From Leishmania martiniquensis (taxonomy: Eukaryota > Euglenozoa > Kinetoplastea > Trypanosomatida > Trypanosomatidae): a stretch of DNA of 64,000 nt. The stretch covers positions 1,035,501 through 1,099,500 of the forward strand of contig NC_090164.1 of the NCBI RefSeq assembly GCF_017916325.1. The letters are read 5' to 3'. Numbering within the stretch: position 1 is the first letter of the stretch; each line of letters begins with the position of its first letter. The translations under genes and the position numbers were made by a program. The notes beneath the pieces were generated by a model. It was not told where the DNA came from, did no database searches, and saw nothing but the letters and a program-made list of their open reading frames with translations. Shown one piece after another: positions 21,590 through 32,730 of the stretch.

Positions 21590-22927
21590 ATGTCCGTTGA
21601 CTTCACGGCGAAGGCCGTTGAACTCTTCAAGAAGGCGGCGACGCTCGATGAGAACAAGGAGTACGAGCAGGCGTACCGGTGGTATATGGAGACGATCGAT
21701 GTGTTCCTGACGGCCATCAAGTATGAGAATAAGAACCTGACAAAGCGGGAGTACATGCGAAGTAAGGTGTCCGACATCATTGCCCGCGCCGAGAAGATCA
21801 AAGAGTTCCTCGACCGCTCCAAGGACGGAGACGCTGGCGCCCAGGGCGGCTCCGGCGCCACAGCACAGAAGACCGCATCTGCAAGTAAGAAGGCCAAGGA
21901 GGATGACGAGGACAAGCAGCGCATGCGCAACAGCCTCGGTAGCGCCATTGTCAAGGTGAAGCCCAACGTGCACTGGAACCAGATCGCCGGCCTCGAGGCG
22001 GCTAAGCAAGCCCTGAAAGAGTCCGTCATCTTGCCAATGAAGTTCCCGCAGCTCTTCACCGGAAAGCGCAAACCGTGGCGCGGCATCCTGCTCTACGGCC
22101 CTCCGGGTACGGGTAAGTCTTATCTTGCAAAGGCTGTGGCTACCGAGGCAGACGGCACCTTTCTCAGCGTCAGTAGCTCCGACCTGCTCTCCCGCTGGCT
22201 CGGCGACTCGGAGAAGCTCGTGCGCAGTCTCTTCGAGATGGCCCGAGAGGCGTACAAGACAGATGGAAAACCGTCCATCATTTTCGTGGATGAGATCGAC
22301 TCTCTCGTGTCGGCGCGCTCTGACAGCGAGAACGACGCGTCGCGGCGTGTCAAGACGGAGTTCCTTGTCCAAATGCAAGGCGTTGGCTACGACGACGAAG
22401 GTGTGCTGGTGCTGGCCGCCACGAACATTCCGTGGTCGCTGGATAGTGCGATTCGACGTCGCTTCGAGCGGCGCATATACATCCCGCTGCCGGAGCTCCA
22501 GGCACGCGTGCAGATGTTCAAGATCCACATTGGTGACACCCCCAACACGCTCAAAGACGCGGACTGGCTCGATCTGGGTAAGCGGACGGAGATGTACTCG
22601 GGCAGCGACATCGAAAACGTTGTGCGCAACGCGCTGATGGAGTGCATCCGCACGCTGCAGGTGGCGACGCACTTCAAGCGCGTCGTCGGTCCTGACCCCC
22701 GCGACCCCACACACACGGTGAACAACCGTTTGGTGCCGTGCTCGCCTGGAGACCCGGACGCGTTTCCGATGTCGGCGGCGGAGATAACGGAGCCGGAGCT
22801 GCTCATGCCCATGCCGGTAACAAAGGAGGACTTCATCAAGGCCCTTCGCACCAGCAAACCCTCCGTCAACAACGAGGATATAGAGCGCCACGTCAAGTTC
22901 ACCGCTGACTTTGGGCAGGAGGGCTAA
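21590..22927 (+). CDS. VPS4: VPS4 AAA ATPase (ESCRT-III disassembly)
   Basis: 445 residues, the usual VPS4 length. It removes ESCRT-III from endosomal and other membranes using ATP. An N-terminal MIT three-helix domain (about 1-75) binds ESCRT-III tails and includes the AYRWYMETIDVF helix. A charged linker with KKAKEDDEDKQ follows, then the AAA cassette: Walker A GPPGTGKS at 170-177, Walker B IIFVDEID with Glu235, sensor AATN, and paired arginines in AIRRRFERR. The C-terminal part has the SGSDIENVVRNALM helix and a beta-domain-like insertion, ending with the VPS4 C-terminal helix around VNNEDIERHVKFTADFGQEG. An in-frame upstream extension is pyrimidine-rich and lies before the acceptor. A SIDER2-like element is about 2 kb downstream. 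Confidence 0.95.
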   Translation: MSVDFTAKAVELFKKAATLDENKEYEQAYRWYMETIDVFLTAIKYENKNLTKREYMRSKVSDIIARAEKIKEFLDRSKDGDAGAQGGSGATAQKTASASKKAKEDDEDKQRMRNSLGSAIVKVKPNVHWNQIAGLEAAKQALKESVILPMKFPQLFTGKRKPWRGILLYGPPGTGKSYLAKAVATEADGTFLSVSSSDLLSRWLGDSEKLVRSLFEMAREAYKTDGKPSIIFVDEIDSLVSARSDSENDASRRVKTEFLVQMQGVGYDDEGVLVLAATNIPWSLDSAIRRRFERRIYIPLPELQARVQMFKIHIGDTPNTLKDADWLDLGKRTEMYSGSDIENVVRNALMECIRTLQVATHFKRVVGPDPRDPTHTVNNRLVPCSPGDPDAFPMSAAEITEPELLMPMPVTKEDFIKALRTSKPSVNNEDIERHVKFTADFGQEG

Positions 22928-25900
22928 GCCGGCGCCGCGGTGTAATCAATCATGCCTGCACCGGTGGGGTGTGATGCATAGCAGAGGGGTGAGAGTAAGC
23001 GGGAGGAGGGAGGTAGGCAGACGAGAGCGAGCCCGAGAGGGGTGCGGCAAGGCGGTGAATTGGGGATGGTGGGGTAGGAGAGCGTCTTGTTGCTCCCTTC
23101 TCTCGACTACCACTTCCCATGAGCGTCTCCGCTCTCGCGGCTCCGCTGTCGTCGTCGCGTTGCTCTCCTCTCTGCCCACACAATCCGCGTCATCCCCGTT
23201 TTTTTTGTGTTGTATTAGAGACGGCACGGGCTAGTGGAGTGGGTGCGGGGCTCACGGCGGATGACTTCCAAATCCTCAAAAAAAGTTTGCATCGGCCTCC
23301 AGACAACGGTTCCTGGAGTTAGCATCCATTGGTTAGTGCGCCAGATACTGTCGTGGTCCGCAAACGCCGCTGTCGAAAGTGTGCTGCGAACACTGAGCCT
23401 TTGCGGAGCAGCGTTCTGGCGACTACCGCTGGTGGCGCGCTCTGCCCTCCCTGCCGTGCCGCTGCCTGATCTGCTCCTACTCCCCCCCTTTTTTCATCTT
23501 CTTCCCGTATTGGACTTTGCCACCCTACGCGCGCCTCTCTTTCACCGTTCGCACGTTTCTTCTCTCCCCCTTTTCCCTTCGTCGTCATCGTCGTCCTCCT
23601 TTTGGCTCTCCTGCGCACGTGGGCGCCCTCACTGCCCCTCTGCCATTCTTATCCGCTCTTTTCGGTGCCATCCTGCTCGTTCTCCGCCGTGCATCTCCTC
23701 ACCCTTTTTCCTCGCGCCACTGTGGCAGACGGCTGCCGACTCCGCCGCCGATGCACGGGCTGGTATCTTCTATGCTGCCCTTGCCCAAATGAAAGACCGA
23801 GGAGGAAGACAGACGTTGTACACACACGCACACACATACACGCACTCTTAAAAAAGGGGTGGGTTATGCTCTTCGCAGAGCTCCCGAAGACCATATGTGC
23901 TGTTGCGCATCACTGTGTACCGATGCGCGTGCGCGTGTGCGCCATCTCCTTGGCCTCACCGCTGTCTGTGCATCTGGGTTGGATCCGCGACTTCTTTCCT
24001 GTGGCTGGCTCAATGCTTTCTTGAGCGGCGCACGCTCGTCGTTCTCCTTTCTCTTTCCCCCTCCCCGTGTGCGTGTGTGTGGGGGGGGTCGGCTGCTTGG
24101 TTCCTGTAAGAATCCTGCGGCGTGCAGGCATGCCCGTGCTTTGGAGCACTGTGCTGATGGAAGGAAAGCTCGAGAGAGAGGAACTGAAAGGGGTGACTTA
24201 GGCCATGCGCAAAGGGCTGTACGAGGAGACGGGGGCAAGCGAGGGGAGAGAGACGGGATACTCGTGGTGCACTGCGCTGCGTTGTTGCGCCTGTGAGCAC
24301 TGTAACGTATGTTATATATGTACACATATATATATGAGTGTGTGTGCGTTAGGTGCCTTCGTCGCTGTACTCTCATCGTTTTTTTGGCCCTTCTCGTTGC
24401 CCTTGTCTTGGCCCCTCACCCATTCGCTTTTTAATTGCCTACGCTTGATGTTTCTCTTTCCCTTCTCCTCTCTGCGCATGGGTGTGTGTGCGTGCGTGTG
24501 CGTGTGGCCGAGTTTTTTTTTGCCTCTTTACACCTGCGCTTGTCTCTCCTCCGCGCTCCCCCTCCCCCTCCCCTCACGCTGCTCTCGTCCATCCGCAGCC
24601 GTCTCTGTCTCTTCGATTCCTTTCCTTCTCAGCCTTCGCCGACCGTGAGGGAGCTCACGAACAATACAGCAGTCTTGCGCTCTCTCTCGCCGCTTTTCCC
24701 TTCTCGTTTTCCCTCACGCGCTGTTATGAATTAGAAAGACAGTTAACCAAACGCTGCCACCGAAGAAAAAGGTGAAGCGTGTCGAGGAACGATTTTTTTA
24801 TGTGTGTCGTGCTTACTCGCGCCTGTCTGTTGTTCCCCCTTGACGTCGGGTGGATAGGGTGGGTGCGTTGACATAAACAGCATCCCGAGGAGGCCCGTGC
24901 GCCCTACTATCTCTCTCTCTGTTTGTGTGTGGGGAAGCCGAGCAGCCCCCCTCCCTACCTCCCCCTGTCATCTTCCCTGCCCAGTGCGGAGCCACTGCTA
25001 CTGGTGGTGAGAGGGGCCCGACCCCCACGATGTGGGGGCGCAAGCGCGGCTCATCTCGGCTGGTGCCGGGGGTCAGGTGCTGAGTGGCATGAGGTCGGAG
25101 CGGCTCGCGGCCGTGAGGGCGCTTGGTTCACTTACATGATGCGCCAGGAGCTGGCGTGACGCAAGGACGCATCGCACCCGGCGCTCGCACTGCCGACGGA
25201 TGTGGGGGGATGCCGCGCGGCGGGCGGCGCGTGGAGCTGGAGGCGGAGGCCGTGCCGAAGCGACTGAGTGGACGACACCGCTGCAGCGCGTGTCCCTACG
25301 GCTGCTTGCCGGCACGGGGCGCGGTGGGCCGGGGGCGGTGCGAGGTGGAGGTTTGGTGGCCTGCAGGGTGGCGTAGAGCGGAGCCGTTGCGAGAAGAAAA
25401 TTGTATCAGAGCGCATCTTCATGTTGGCGTTTTGTCGTCGGCCGCGTCCTCTCATCGTTTTTGTTTTCCGCTCAGTGCATGCCGTCGTCGTCGACGCGCT
25501 CACTGTCGCTTTCTCTCATACCCAAGCGAATGCGCGACTGTGTGTGTCTGGTGAGGACGATGCACTCGTGTGAGGACGCGCATTCAGTGATGCGAGGTTC
25601 GCCTCTTACCCTTTACCCTCTGCATCCATCTTTCATCGTGTCCGTCCTCTTTACTGAATCGTTTCCCGGTGTGCGTCAGCAATACCTCCGTTGCCTCTAA
25701 CGCGTGCATCCTTATATTATTCTTGCCCGTTCTCTTATTCACGTCTTGGCGGCACCCCCTAAGCACACACACACACACATACACACACGCTCTAGCCCTC
25801 TCTGACACCCTCAGCACCACCACTAGTGTCGTCACTGCATCCGTTTGTGCTTAAGAAGCCAACGCAGGCCTCGCTTCCAACTTCTTTCCCGCTCGATTTT

Positions 25901-26014
25901 GCAACGTCGTATACGCACCACCGCACTCCCCTGCAGCGTGCGTGTGTCACACTATTCGCTTCAAACGAGAGGCGTTTCGCATAACAGGACAGCACCGCGT
26001 TGCACCATTGAAAA
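22928..26014. other. Spacer between VPS4 and phosphofructokinase
   Basis: About 3.1 kb holding one SIDER2-like element (24882-25400), CA/TG runs near 23819-23846 and 24068-24086, and CT tracts. AG at 25935-25936, after a pyrimidine stretch, is the likely acceptor for phosphofructokinase; no ATG follows it before 26015. Confidence 0.55.
24882..25400 (+). mobile_element. SIDER2-like degenerate retroposon, copy 1
   Basis: About 520 bp, starting near atccc at 24882 and ending in an A-rich tail (25393-25400). Apart from a few substitutions (for example around 25169 and 25203) and length changes in the CT and G runs, it matches the copy at 55430-55965 throughout. It has no coding capacity. Length, A tail, orientation with transcription and intergenic position fit SIDER2 elements of Leishmania, which lie in 3'UTRs and can promote mRNA decay. 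No clear target-site duplication is seen. Family assignment is by recollection of SIDER features. Confidence 0.65.
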
Positions 26015-27475
26015 ATGGAGACGCGCCACCACATCAACACCAAAATGGTGCCGTCGTACCAGGCGCCGCTGTCCCAGGTGACCGCTGCGGACCTTACTGT
26101 GGAGCGGCTGCCTGGCTGCAAGTACATGAATCCTTCCAAGAAGCACATTCTCCGTAAGGAGTACCGAGACAAGGTGGAGCACATCATGTATGACCCTCGC
26201 CCGCAGGAGGACCTGGACGCCGAGTACCCGGTTTCGTGCAACAAACTGGTGTGCGAGCTGGCTGCTGCCCGTAAGCACCTCCACTTCAACCCGTCGGAGA
26301 CCTCCATTGGTATTGTGACCTGCGGCGGCATCTGCCCTGGTCTGAACGACGTCATCCGCTCCATCACGCTGACCGGCATCATATCATATCATGTCAAGCG
26401 GGTTGTCGGCTTTCGCTACGGCTACTGGGGCCTCTCAAAGGAGGGCAGCAAGACCGCCATAGAGCTGTCCCGCACGGATGTGCGTCAGATTCACCGCTTT
26501 GGCGGCACCATCCTGGGCAGCTCTCGCGGCCCGCAGAACCCGAAGGAGATGGTCGATACGCTTGTGCGCATGAAGATCAACATCCTCTTCACTGTTGGTG
26601 GAGATGGCACCCAGCGCGGCGCTCTGACAATCTACGAGGAGGCGAAGCGGCGTGGCGAGAACATCGCTGTCTTTGGCGTGCCCAAGACGATCGACAACGA
26701 CCTCGCTTTCTCCCATCGCACCTTTGGCTTCCAGACTGCCGTCGAGCAGGCCGTGAACGCTGTACGCGCTGCCTATGCCGAGGCCGTGTCTCTCAACTAC
26801 GGAGTCGGCATTGTAAAGCTCATGGGCCGCGAGAGCGGCTTCATTGCGGCCCAGACAACGTTGGCCAGCGCGCAGGCGAACATCTGCCTCATTCCCGAGA
26901 ACCCGCTGCCAAAGGAGACGGTGATGCGCCTGATTGAGCGCCGCTTTCAGCAGTCCCGCAACTGCGTCATCGTCGTTGCGGAGGGCTTTGGCCAGGACTG
27001 GGAGACCGGCACAGGGGGTCATGACGCATCTGGTAACAAGAAGCTCATTGATATCGGCTTCATTCTCAAGAAGGAGGTGGAGAGCTGGCTACGCGCGAAC
27101 AAGGAGAAGTTCCCGCAGGGCACTGTGAAGTACATTGACCCCTCTTACATGATTCGCGCCTGCCCGCCGTCCTCCAACGACGCGCTCTTTTGCGCCTCTT
27201 TGGCCACTCTTGCCGTGCATGAGGCCATGGCCGGTGCCACTGGCTGCATTATCTCGCTTCGCTATAACAACTACATTCTGGTACCAATCAAGGCAGCCAC
27301 GTCCGTGCGCCGCGTCGTCAATCTCCGTGGTGCCCTCTGGCGTCAGGTTCGTGAGATAACTGTGGGCCTCAGTGACGACGTGCACCAGTGGAATGAGCAG
27401 GACCTGCGCCGCCACTTGGATTCCCTCAATGTTGAGCGCGAGCGCATCATTGCGCGCTTGGCGGCTAAGGTTTAA
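26015..27475 (+). CDS. PFK: ATP-dependent 6-phosphofructokinase, glycosomal
   Basis: 486 residues, the length known for Leishmania PFK. It phosphorylates fructose 6-phosphate to fructose 1,6-bisphosphate, a committed glycolytic step that kinetoplastids carry out in glycosomes. A kinetoplastid-type N-terminal extension (about 1-90) precedes the catalytic core. The core shows GIVTCGGICPGLNDVIR near 98, GGDGTQRG with GGDGT at 195-199, PKTIDNDL from Pro223 and MGRESGFIAAQ near 270. Overall the sequence belongs to the PPi-PFK-like branch, but the Gly in GGDGT, rather than Asp, is expected of the ATP-using trypanosomatid enzymes. The C-terminus is A-K-V, which may act as a weak PTS1-like signal; that is inference. 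The start is the first ATG after the acceptor at 25935-25936. Confidence 0.97.
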   Translation: METRHHINTKMVPSYQAPLSQVTAADLTVERLPGCKYMNPSKKHILRKEYRDKVEHIMYDPRPQEDLDAEYPVSCNKLVCELAAARKHLHFNPSETSIGIVTCGGICPGLNDVIRSITLTGIISYHVKRVVGFRYGYWGLSKEGSKTAIELSRTDVRQIHRFGGTILGSSRGPQNPKEMVDTLVRMKINILFTVGGDGTQRGALTIYEEAKRRGENIAVFGVPKTIDNDLAFSHRTFGFQTAVEQAVNAVRAAYAEAVSLNYGVGIVKLMGRESGFIAAQTTLASAQANICLIPENPLPKETVMRLIERRFQQSRNCVIVVAEGFGQDWETGTGGHDASGNKKLIDIGFILKKEVESWLRANKEKFPQGTVKYIDPSYMIRACPPSSNDALFCASLATLAVHEAMAGATGCIISLRYNNYILVPIKAATSVRRVVNLRGALWRQVREITVGLSDDVHQWNEQDLRRHLDSLNVERERIIARLAAKV

Positions 27476-30400
27476 TAAGCGTACGCAACGAAAAGGTGAG
27501 CACAAAAGAAAACAAGCGGCGGCGTCTCTGCCAAAAGGAATGTCAGAGGGCGGCGCGGCGACCACTTCCCGCTGCTGCGCCGCGGCCGTCTCCAACATGG
27601 GCGCGCCTCTCATGGTGGCGAGAGAGGTAGGGAGTGATGAGGAGGCGAGAGCGCGGTAAGCGATGAGTGAGAAAGAGACGCCCGCCGCTGAGGGCTGTGG
27701 ATGTGAAATACGGTCGGCCATGTGTGCTTCATGCCGGATATGGCAGTCGAAACTGCGATGTCGAAGAAGAGTACGTGCGGTGGATTTTTAGGGGGGCGTG
27801 AGCATCAGTGGTACCGTCGTACCAGCGCCGCCACAGAATGGCACGCACACTCGCCTGCCCAGGCACGCTCGCCTGGCTGGGACGTCCCCGCTCCGGTCCC
27901 AGTTGTACCGAAGGTGTGACGGGACATATTGGAGCGACTCTGCCAGCTGCGCGTGCACGTGTGGAAGTGACTGTGCTAATGTTCGCGACGCCACATCGAC
28001 ACGTATTCCTATTCTGTCCGTGTCGGATCTCATTTATGCTCGTTGTGCCTTCGCGAGTGGGTGTTTTTTTTCTTTGTTTGCTGAATCGCATATATATATA
28101 TATATCTTCAATGCTTCTACGTTCACTCACGGGGCGCCTCTTTTCGTTTTTTTTCTCTCTCTATATATTTTTTGTTTGGCTTCGCCGCGTTTGGCGGATG
28201 GGCAATGTGCGTGTGTGAGCCTATGCATCTCGGCGTTACGAGTCCTCGACGCTCGCATGAGCCCTCTGCACTCGTGCTTCTCCTCTTTTTCCCACATTCG
28301 CTGCCCACGACCTCCGATTCTTGCGCTAGTTTTCTTCTGCAGGTGTCTGTGCTTTCTCTCATGCTGAGTTGCATGCGTGTATTTGTGTGTGTGTGTGTGT
28401 CGTCTCCGCGCAATGCGGTGGCGGCTATGAGGGTGAGATAGGGAACAGAAGCTTCTGCCAGGTGCTTCCCTTTCGCTCCCCCATCGTTGTACACTCATTC
28501 TCATCTCTCTCGGTGCCCTTTGCGCACGCTGGTGCCCGAGGCCTGCGGTGCGTGTGACGCGGCTCATACCGACGTGCTCAAGGCATGCACACTTTTCTTA
28601 TAAAGGGAAGGATGTACAATGTGCCGGAGGGACAGCGACTGCCGCTGCTCGATGACCAGCAAACCATCACGGCCTTCTTGACGTCGAGGCTCGGAACAGT
28701 GCCACACGGCCCCTCTTTTATTCGATGAGTGGGTTCTTCAAAAGAGTTGTATTCCATTTTTTCTTTTTCATTTCTCGCTTTCTCTGCCGGCTCTCTGTTT
28801 CGCTCTTTCGCACACGCGCTTCGTTCCCTTCGGCCTCCCCTCCCTCGGGCCCCTTTCCTTTCCTCCCTCTCCTCCCCCAATGCTGCTTCGTAAGTTTTCG
28901 CCTGTTGAAAGAGCAAAGGAGCATTGAGAGTCGCTGCTTACGCGTGAGGCGGGGGCCCCATGTGCTCCCTCGTCCTCGCCTTCCCCTACACCAACTGCTG
29001 CGGAGGCGCGAAAAAAGAGGCTCGTGATGCATCGCTGTGGATCACTAACGACAAGCAAAGGACACAGGAAGGCAGGTGTACACAGACACAAGTGAAGGCC
29101 TGCCGACTGGCCGCCGTGCCCCTATCGGCGAACTCACCGATTCACGTCTTTTCTGTTTCTTTTTTCGTTTGCCTTTGGAGAGTCAGGCGGGTGAGAATGC
29201 TCCCCAATGAAGAGGGAGTAAAGGGCAATCTCCGTCTCTGTCTCTCCGACACACACACATATATATATATATGTGTGGCCGTGCACATATGATGGATACA
29301 ATCTTTACCGTATCCGTGCGCACACGCCCTCCCCGCTTTGTCGCTCTCTCTCTTTGTGTGTCTGCGCGTTTTTTTTTCGGTTCTCCCGCAGCCTTTTTTG
29401 CTGTTGTCTTCGTGGATCCTCTCCTGTTGAAGAGTCGACACATCCGCTGCCGTATCGGTGGGTCTTGCATGCTTCGTGCGTGTGCGTCACTGGCGAGTGT
29501 GGATGCGCTGACGTGGGCTGGGGCGCGGTCCTGTGTCTCTTTCCTCGTCACATCCTCGCCAGACATGTCACGTCTTCATTTACATAGAGGCTGGATGCGG
29601 CATACAGACGCGGCGAAGTAACCCTCCCACTCCTCACCCACCCACACCTACCCCTGCACAAGCGGATATCTGTGGACGTGGAAAATGGGAGACTCTTACG
29701 CAGGGGCCAACGGTCACGGTGCAGGCGCCACCGCATTGCCTGCCGAAACAGCAGCGGGATAAAGTTGTCGAGCAAAAGCACGCCGAACCAAGAGCGAGAA
29801 GGAAGTGCAAGTTAGGCCCCCTTTTTTGTACACCGCTGAATCACCACCCCATCGTCCTCCTCCACGGCTCATCGTTATCTACGTTCGCCAAAGGATCGCA
29901 GCGCACCTGTCGGCGTTCCGCCTTTTCTTGTTCGCGGTGATTTCATTTTTTTCTTTTTTTTCGACGCATTTCTCTTTGCCCTTTTTTGTGGTGTCTCCCC
30001 GATTCTGTTCACACGACGTTAATGTGTCTCGTTAGTTTCAGTCTATGTCTGTAGTGGCTCACCCTTTTTTTTTTGCGAAACTCTGTACCTCCTCTGCCTT
30101 CTCTTCAGTTGACGACGATGGCGCCTTCCGAGGAACGTGAGCTACGAGAAGAGGAAAGAGAAAAAAATGTATAAGCAAAAACACACGTGCGTACGCACGC
30201 TCGGACACGCATGTACGCACGCACTGGCCGACTTATGAACTTACGAGTCTTTCCCCTTCGCTGGCATGTGCTTCTTTTTCCTGTCGCACCCCATCTGAAG
30301 CCCGCCCTCTTTACGTGTGGTGCTTTTTTTTCTTTAGCCGATATCTCCCTCTGTTACTTTTGGTCGATGTGTTCGATGCCTCTTCCCTATTTTTCGTGCA

Positions 30401-31503
30401 TGGGTGGTCGACGGGATCGACCCAGAATTCGTGCACACGAGCACCAGCACCCATGTACGCACTTCCCTCGCAGGAGAAGGGTTGGAAACGCTGCCCGAGC
30501 ACGCCCTCCGCAACGTGAAAGGACGAGCTTTACAGCAATGCAGACAGCTTAAGATAAATGCGGGCGGGAGACAAGACAGAGGAAGACGAGAGTACCCGAT
30601 AAAGCATTGAAGGTGAAACGAACATACACCTGCAGTAGCGGATATAGAAAAAAGGAAACATCGATGCTTGCCAAGGGATACGTAAAGGCACGTCACCCCT
30701 CCCTTCCCCCTCCACCCACGTACACACACAAACACACACAGGTCTGCGCACACGCTAACAGCAACTGCCCCCATCTCTATCGGTGATGGGCGGGTGGCGT
30801 GCACTCTTAGTGGAAGGGAGGCGCGTCTGCGCTCATGACTTATTTGGAAGCGCTCTTCTCCCAGTGCGTACATGCCACAAGGACGGCTGTGAGGAGCACC
30901 GTCTCTCCTTCCTCTTTTTCCTTCCCCCATAAACAGAACAGCAGGGGATACAGCTACGTCTTGCGCTTCCCTGTCCTGCGCGGGACCGAGTATTTGTCTA
31001 ATCCTCGTCGTGCAGGTGCAGGCATGCGTGCAAGCGCATTACACTGCTTGTCGTGCCTGCATGAAGCGATCTGTCTGTTACCATGTGCCTCCTGTCTCTC
31101 TTGTACCCCCTTCTTCGTGCTATCTTTGCCTGCTTCACTGTGCTTGTGCGCATGTGCTGGACTGCAACGACGCGTGTGCTCGTGTGCGTGGCGTCTTGAA
31201 TTTTCCCTTCGATAACACGGCGCTGTTCTTTCACCACCGACGCCACCATCTCCTCTACCTCATTTTCTCACCGAGGCGCCCATCGAGAGGGCTCGACGTT
31301 TCTGCCTTCTGCCGCGTTCATATATAGATCGCCTTGCCAAGCGCAGGACGGTTCCGCGCTACGCAAACACAAAAGCGTGCGGAAACGGCAATCGAAAACG
31401 TTACACCGGTCGACAATCATCGGCGGCAGGGCAAAGACTGCCTCCTATTCTTTTTTTCCGTGTGTGTGTGTGTCTTTGTGAGTGGCCGGTTTCTTTTGAT
31501 TAC
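27476..31503. other. Long spacer between PFK and the SP-RING gene
   Basis: About 4 kb without a convincing gene. It has alternating TG/CA and AT runs (28090-28105, 28383-28400, 29250-29275), T runs and CT tracts. A G/C-rich patch at about 27795-27990 stands out in composition but matches no other part of the window by eye. No RNA gene recognised. Confidence 0.5.
28090..28105. repeat. TA dinucleotide run
   Basis: (TA)8 tract in the spacer after PFK. Confidence 0.7.
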
Positions 31504-32730
31504 ATGCCCTACATGCTCGCCGACGCAAGGCGCGACATGCGCCACGCCCACGACGTCCTATGCTGTATTCGCCATGTCAGGACGATGGCGCAGCTAGAGG
31601 AGGCCTACGATGGGCTGCTGATGTTTCTGAGGGCCGCTTGCCAACAAGTGGCGGCCCAGGCGGCAAAAAGTGCCGCGCCCGGTACCAACGGCAGCAGCGG
31701 CAGCTCCAACACATATGTACAAGCGCCGTCAGACCCCTCGACCGAGGCTCAGGCCGCCATGTCACAGCTGAAGCAGGTCTCTCTCTTGTGCGGGGCCTTC
31801 TGCCGCCGGGTAGAGCACGTGCTGCGGACTACCTACACCTACGCGGACGTTGACGAAGCGACGCATTGCGGTCTCGCTTCGGCGCATCTAAGTGCGTACA
31901 TGACGCAGCTCACCAAGGAGCTACAGCTCTTCAACACTCCAGCTGTTAATCGGCTTTTGGGGGAAGCGACCAAGGCGAGCGCGCTCTCGACGTCGACATT
32001 GTCTGCCTCGCCCGTGGACTGTGTCCTGTCCTACGGTATTGGCGATCTTTGCGACTACCGCTTGTGCCGTCGACAGCGTGCGCAAGCATATCTGCAGCAA
32101 CTGGTCGCGCAGCCCCAGTGGAACGCCGCTGCCATCACGCAAGTAATCGTCTCTTTAAACGAAACGCTTTCGACGCCGGTGGACGTGTTTGCGCTGTGCT
32201 CAGGCGACGAGGGGGTTGTGGCAACTTGCGTCGTGACTCCCCTGCGCGACCCCATTTCGCAGACGGTCATTCGAATCCCAGCGCGAGGGGACAAGTGCGT
32301 GCATCTGGAATTGTTCGACCTGGAGAGCTTCGTGCAGGCCACCCAACAGCACTCCTTCAACACGGTCGACGTTGGCGCCCCATGCCCGATTTGCTCACGG
32401 GCGACGCACCTGTCTCATATACGCGTAGATATGCAAGCGTTGGAGGCAATGAGCAACTACGAAAGAGCCTCTGCGGCTTCTGTGCCTTCCTCCTCGTCCT
32501 CTGCCAAGCCTTCACCCCTCACTGCTGACTGCGCCCTGGAGTGGAACACAGAAAATCGAACCGTCACGGTGGTGCGTGGCAGACGCGGCGCACCGGCTGG
32601 GGAAAGCTCGGTAGGCGAAGATCAGGAGGAGTCAGCGACGTCGTCGAGGGGGCCGCGCAACGATGTGCTTGAAGTGGTGGCGAAAAAGCGACGGATCGAG
32701 ATTGGCGGCCATGTGCTGTACGCAGACTAG
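31504..32730 (+). CDS. SP-RING (MIZ-type) zinc-finger protein, probable SUMO E3 ligase
   Basis: 408 residues. Residues about 240-310 form an SP-RING: a start strand CVVTPLRDPIS, then PARGDKCVH with Cys265 and His267, LFDLESF, and CPIC with Cys294 and Cys297. The C-x-H plus C-x2-C zinc set and the H-x3-FD spacing are those of PIAS/Siz and Nse2 SUMO ligases. The protein would bring SUMO-charged Ubc9 to nuclear targets. The N-terminal half (about 25-190) is helical, and no SAP or PINIT domain is evident, so it could be Siz-like or the Nse2/Mms21 subunit of Smc5/6. The tail is Ser-rich and ends with a basic KKRR that may be an NLS. The ATG at 31504 is preferred because G/C-rich third positions begin there; 31585 is an alternative start. 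Confidence 0.78.
   Translation: MPYMLADARRDMRHAHDVLCCIRHVRTMAQLEEAYDGLLMFLRAACQQVAAQAAKSAAPGTNGSSGSSNTYVQAPSDPSTEAQAAMSQLKQVSLLCGAFCRRVEHVLRTTYTYADVDEATHCGLASAHLSAYMTQLTKELQLFNTPAVNRLLGEATKASALSTSTLSASPVDCVLSYGIGDLCDYRLCRRQRAQAYLQQLVAQPQWNAAAITQVIVSLNETLSTPVDVFALCSGDEGVVATCVVTPLRDPISQTVIRIPARGDKCVHLELFDLESFVQATQQHSFNTVDVGAPCPICSRATHLSHIRVDMQALEAMSNYERASAASVPSSSSSAKPSPLTADCALEWNTENRTVTVVRGRRGAPAGESSVGEDQEESATSSRGPRNDVLEVVAKKRRIEIGGHVLYAD

Noticed and set aside
27795..27990. G/C-rich patch with a small inverted repeat after PFK, considered as another SIDER copy
   Set aside because: No match to either SIDER-like family in the window and no A tail.
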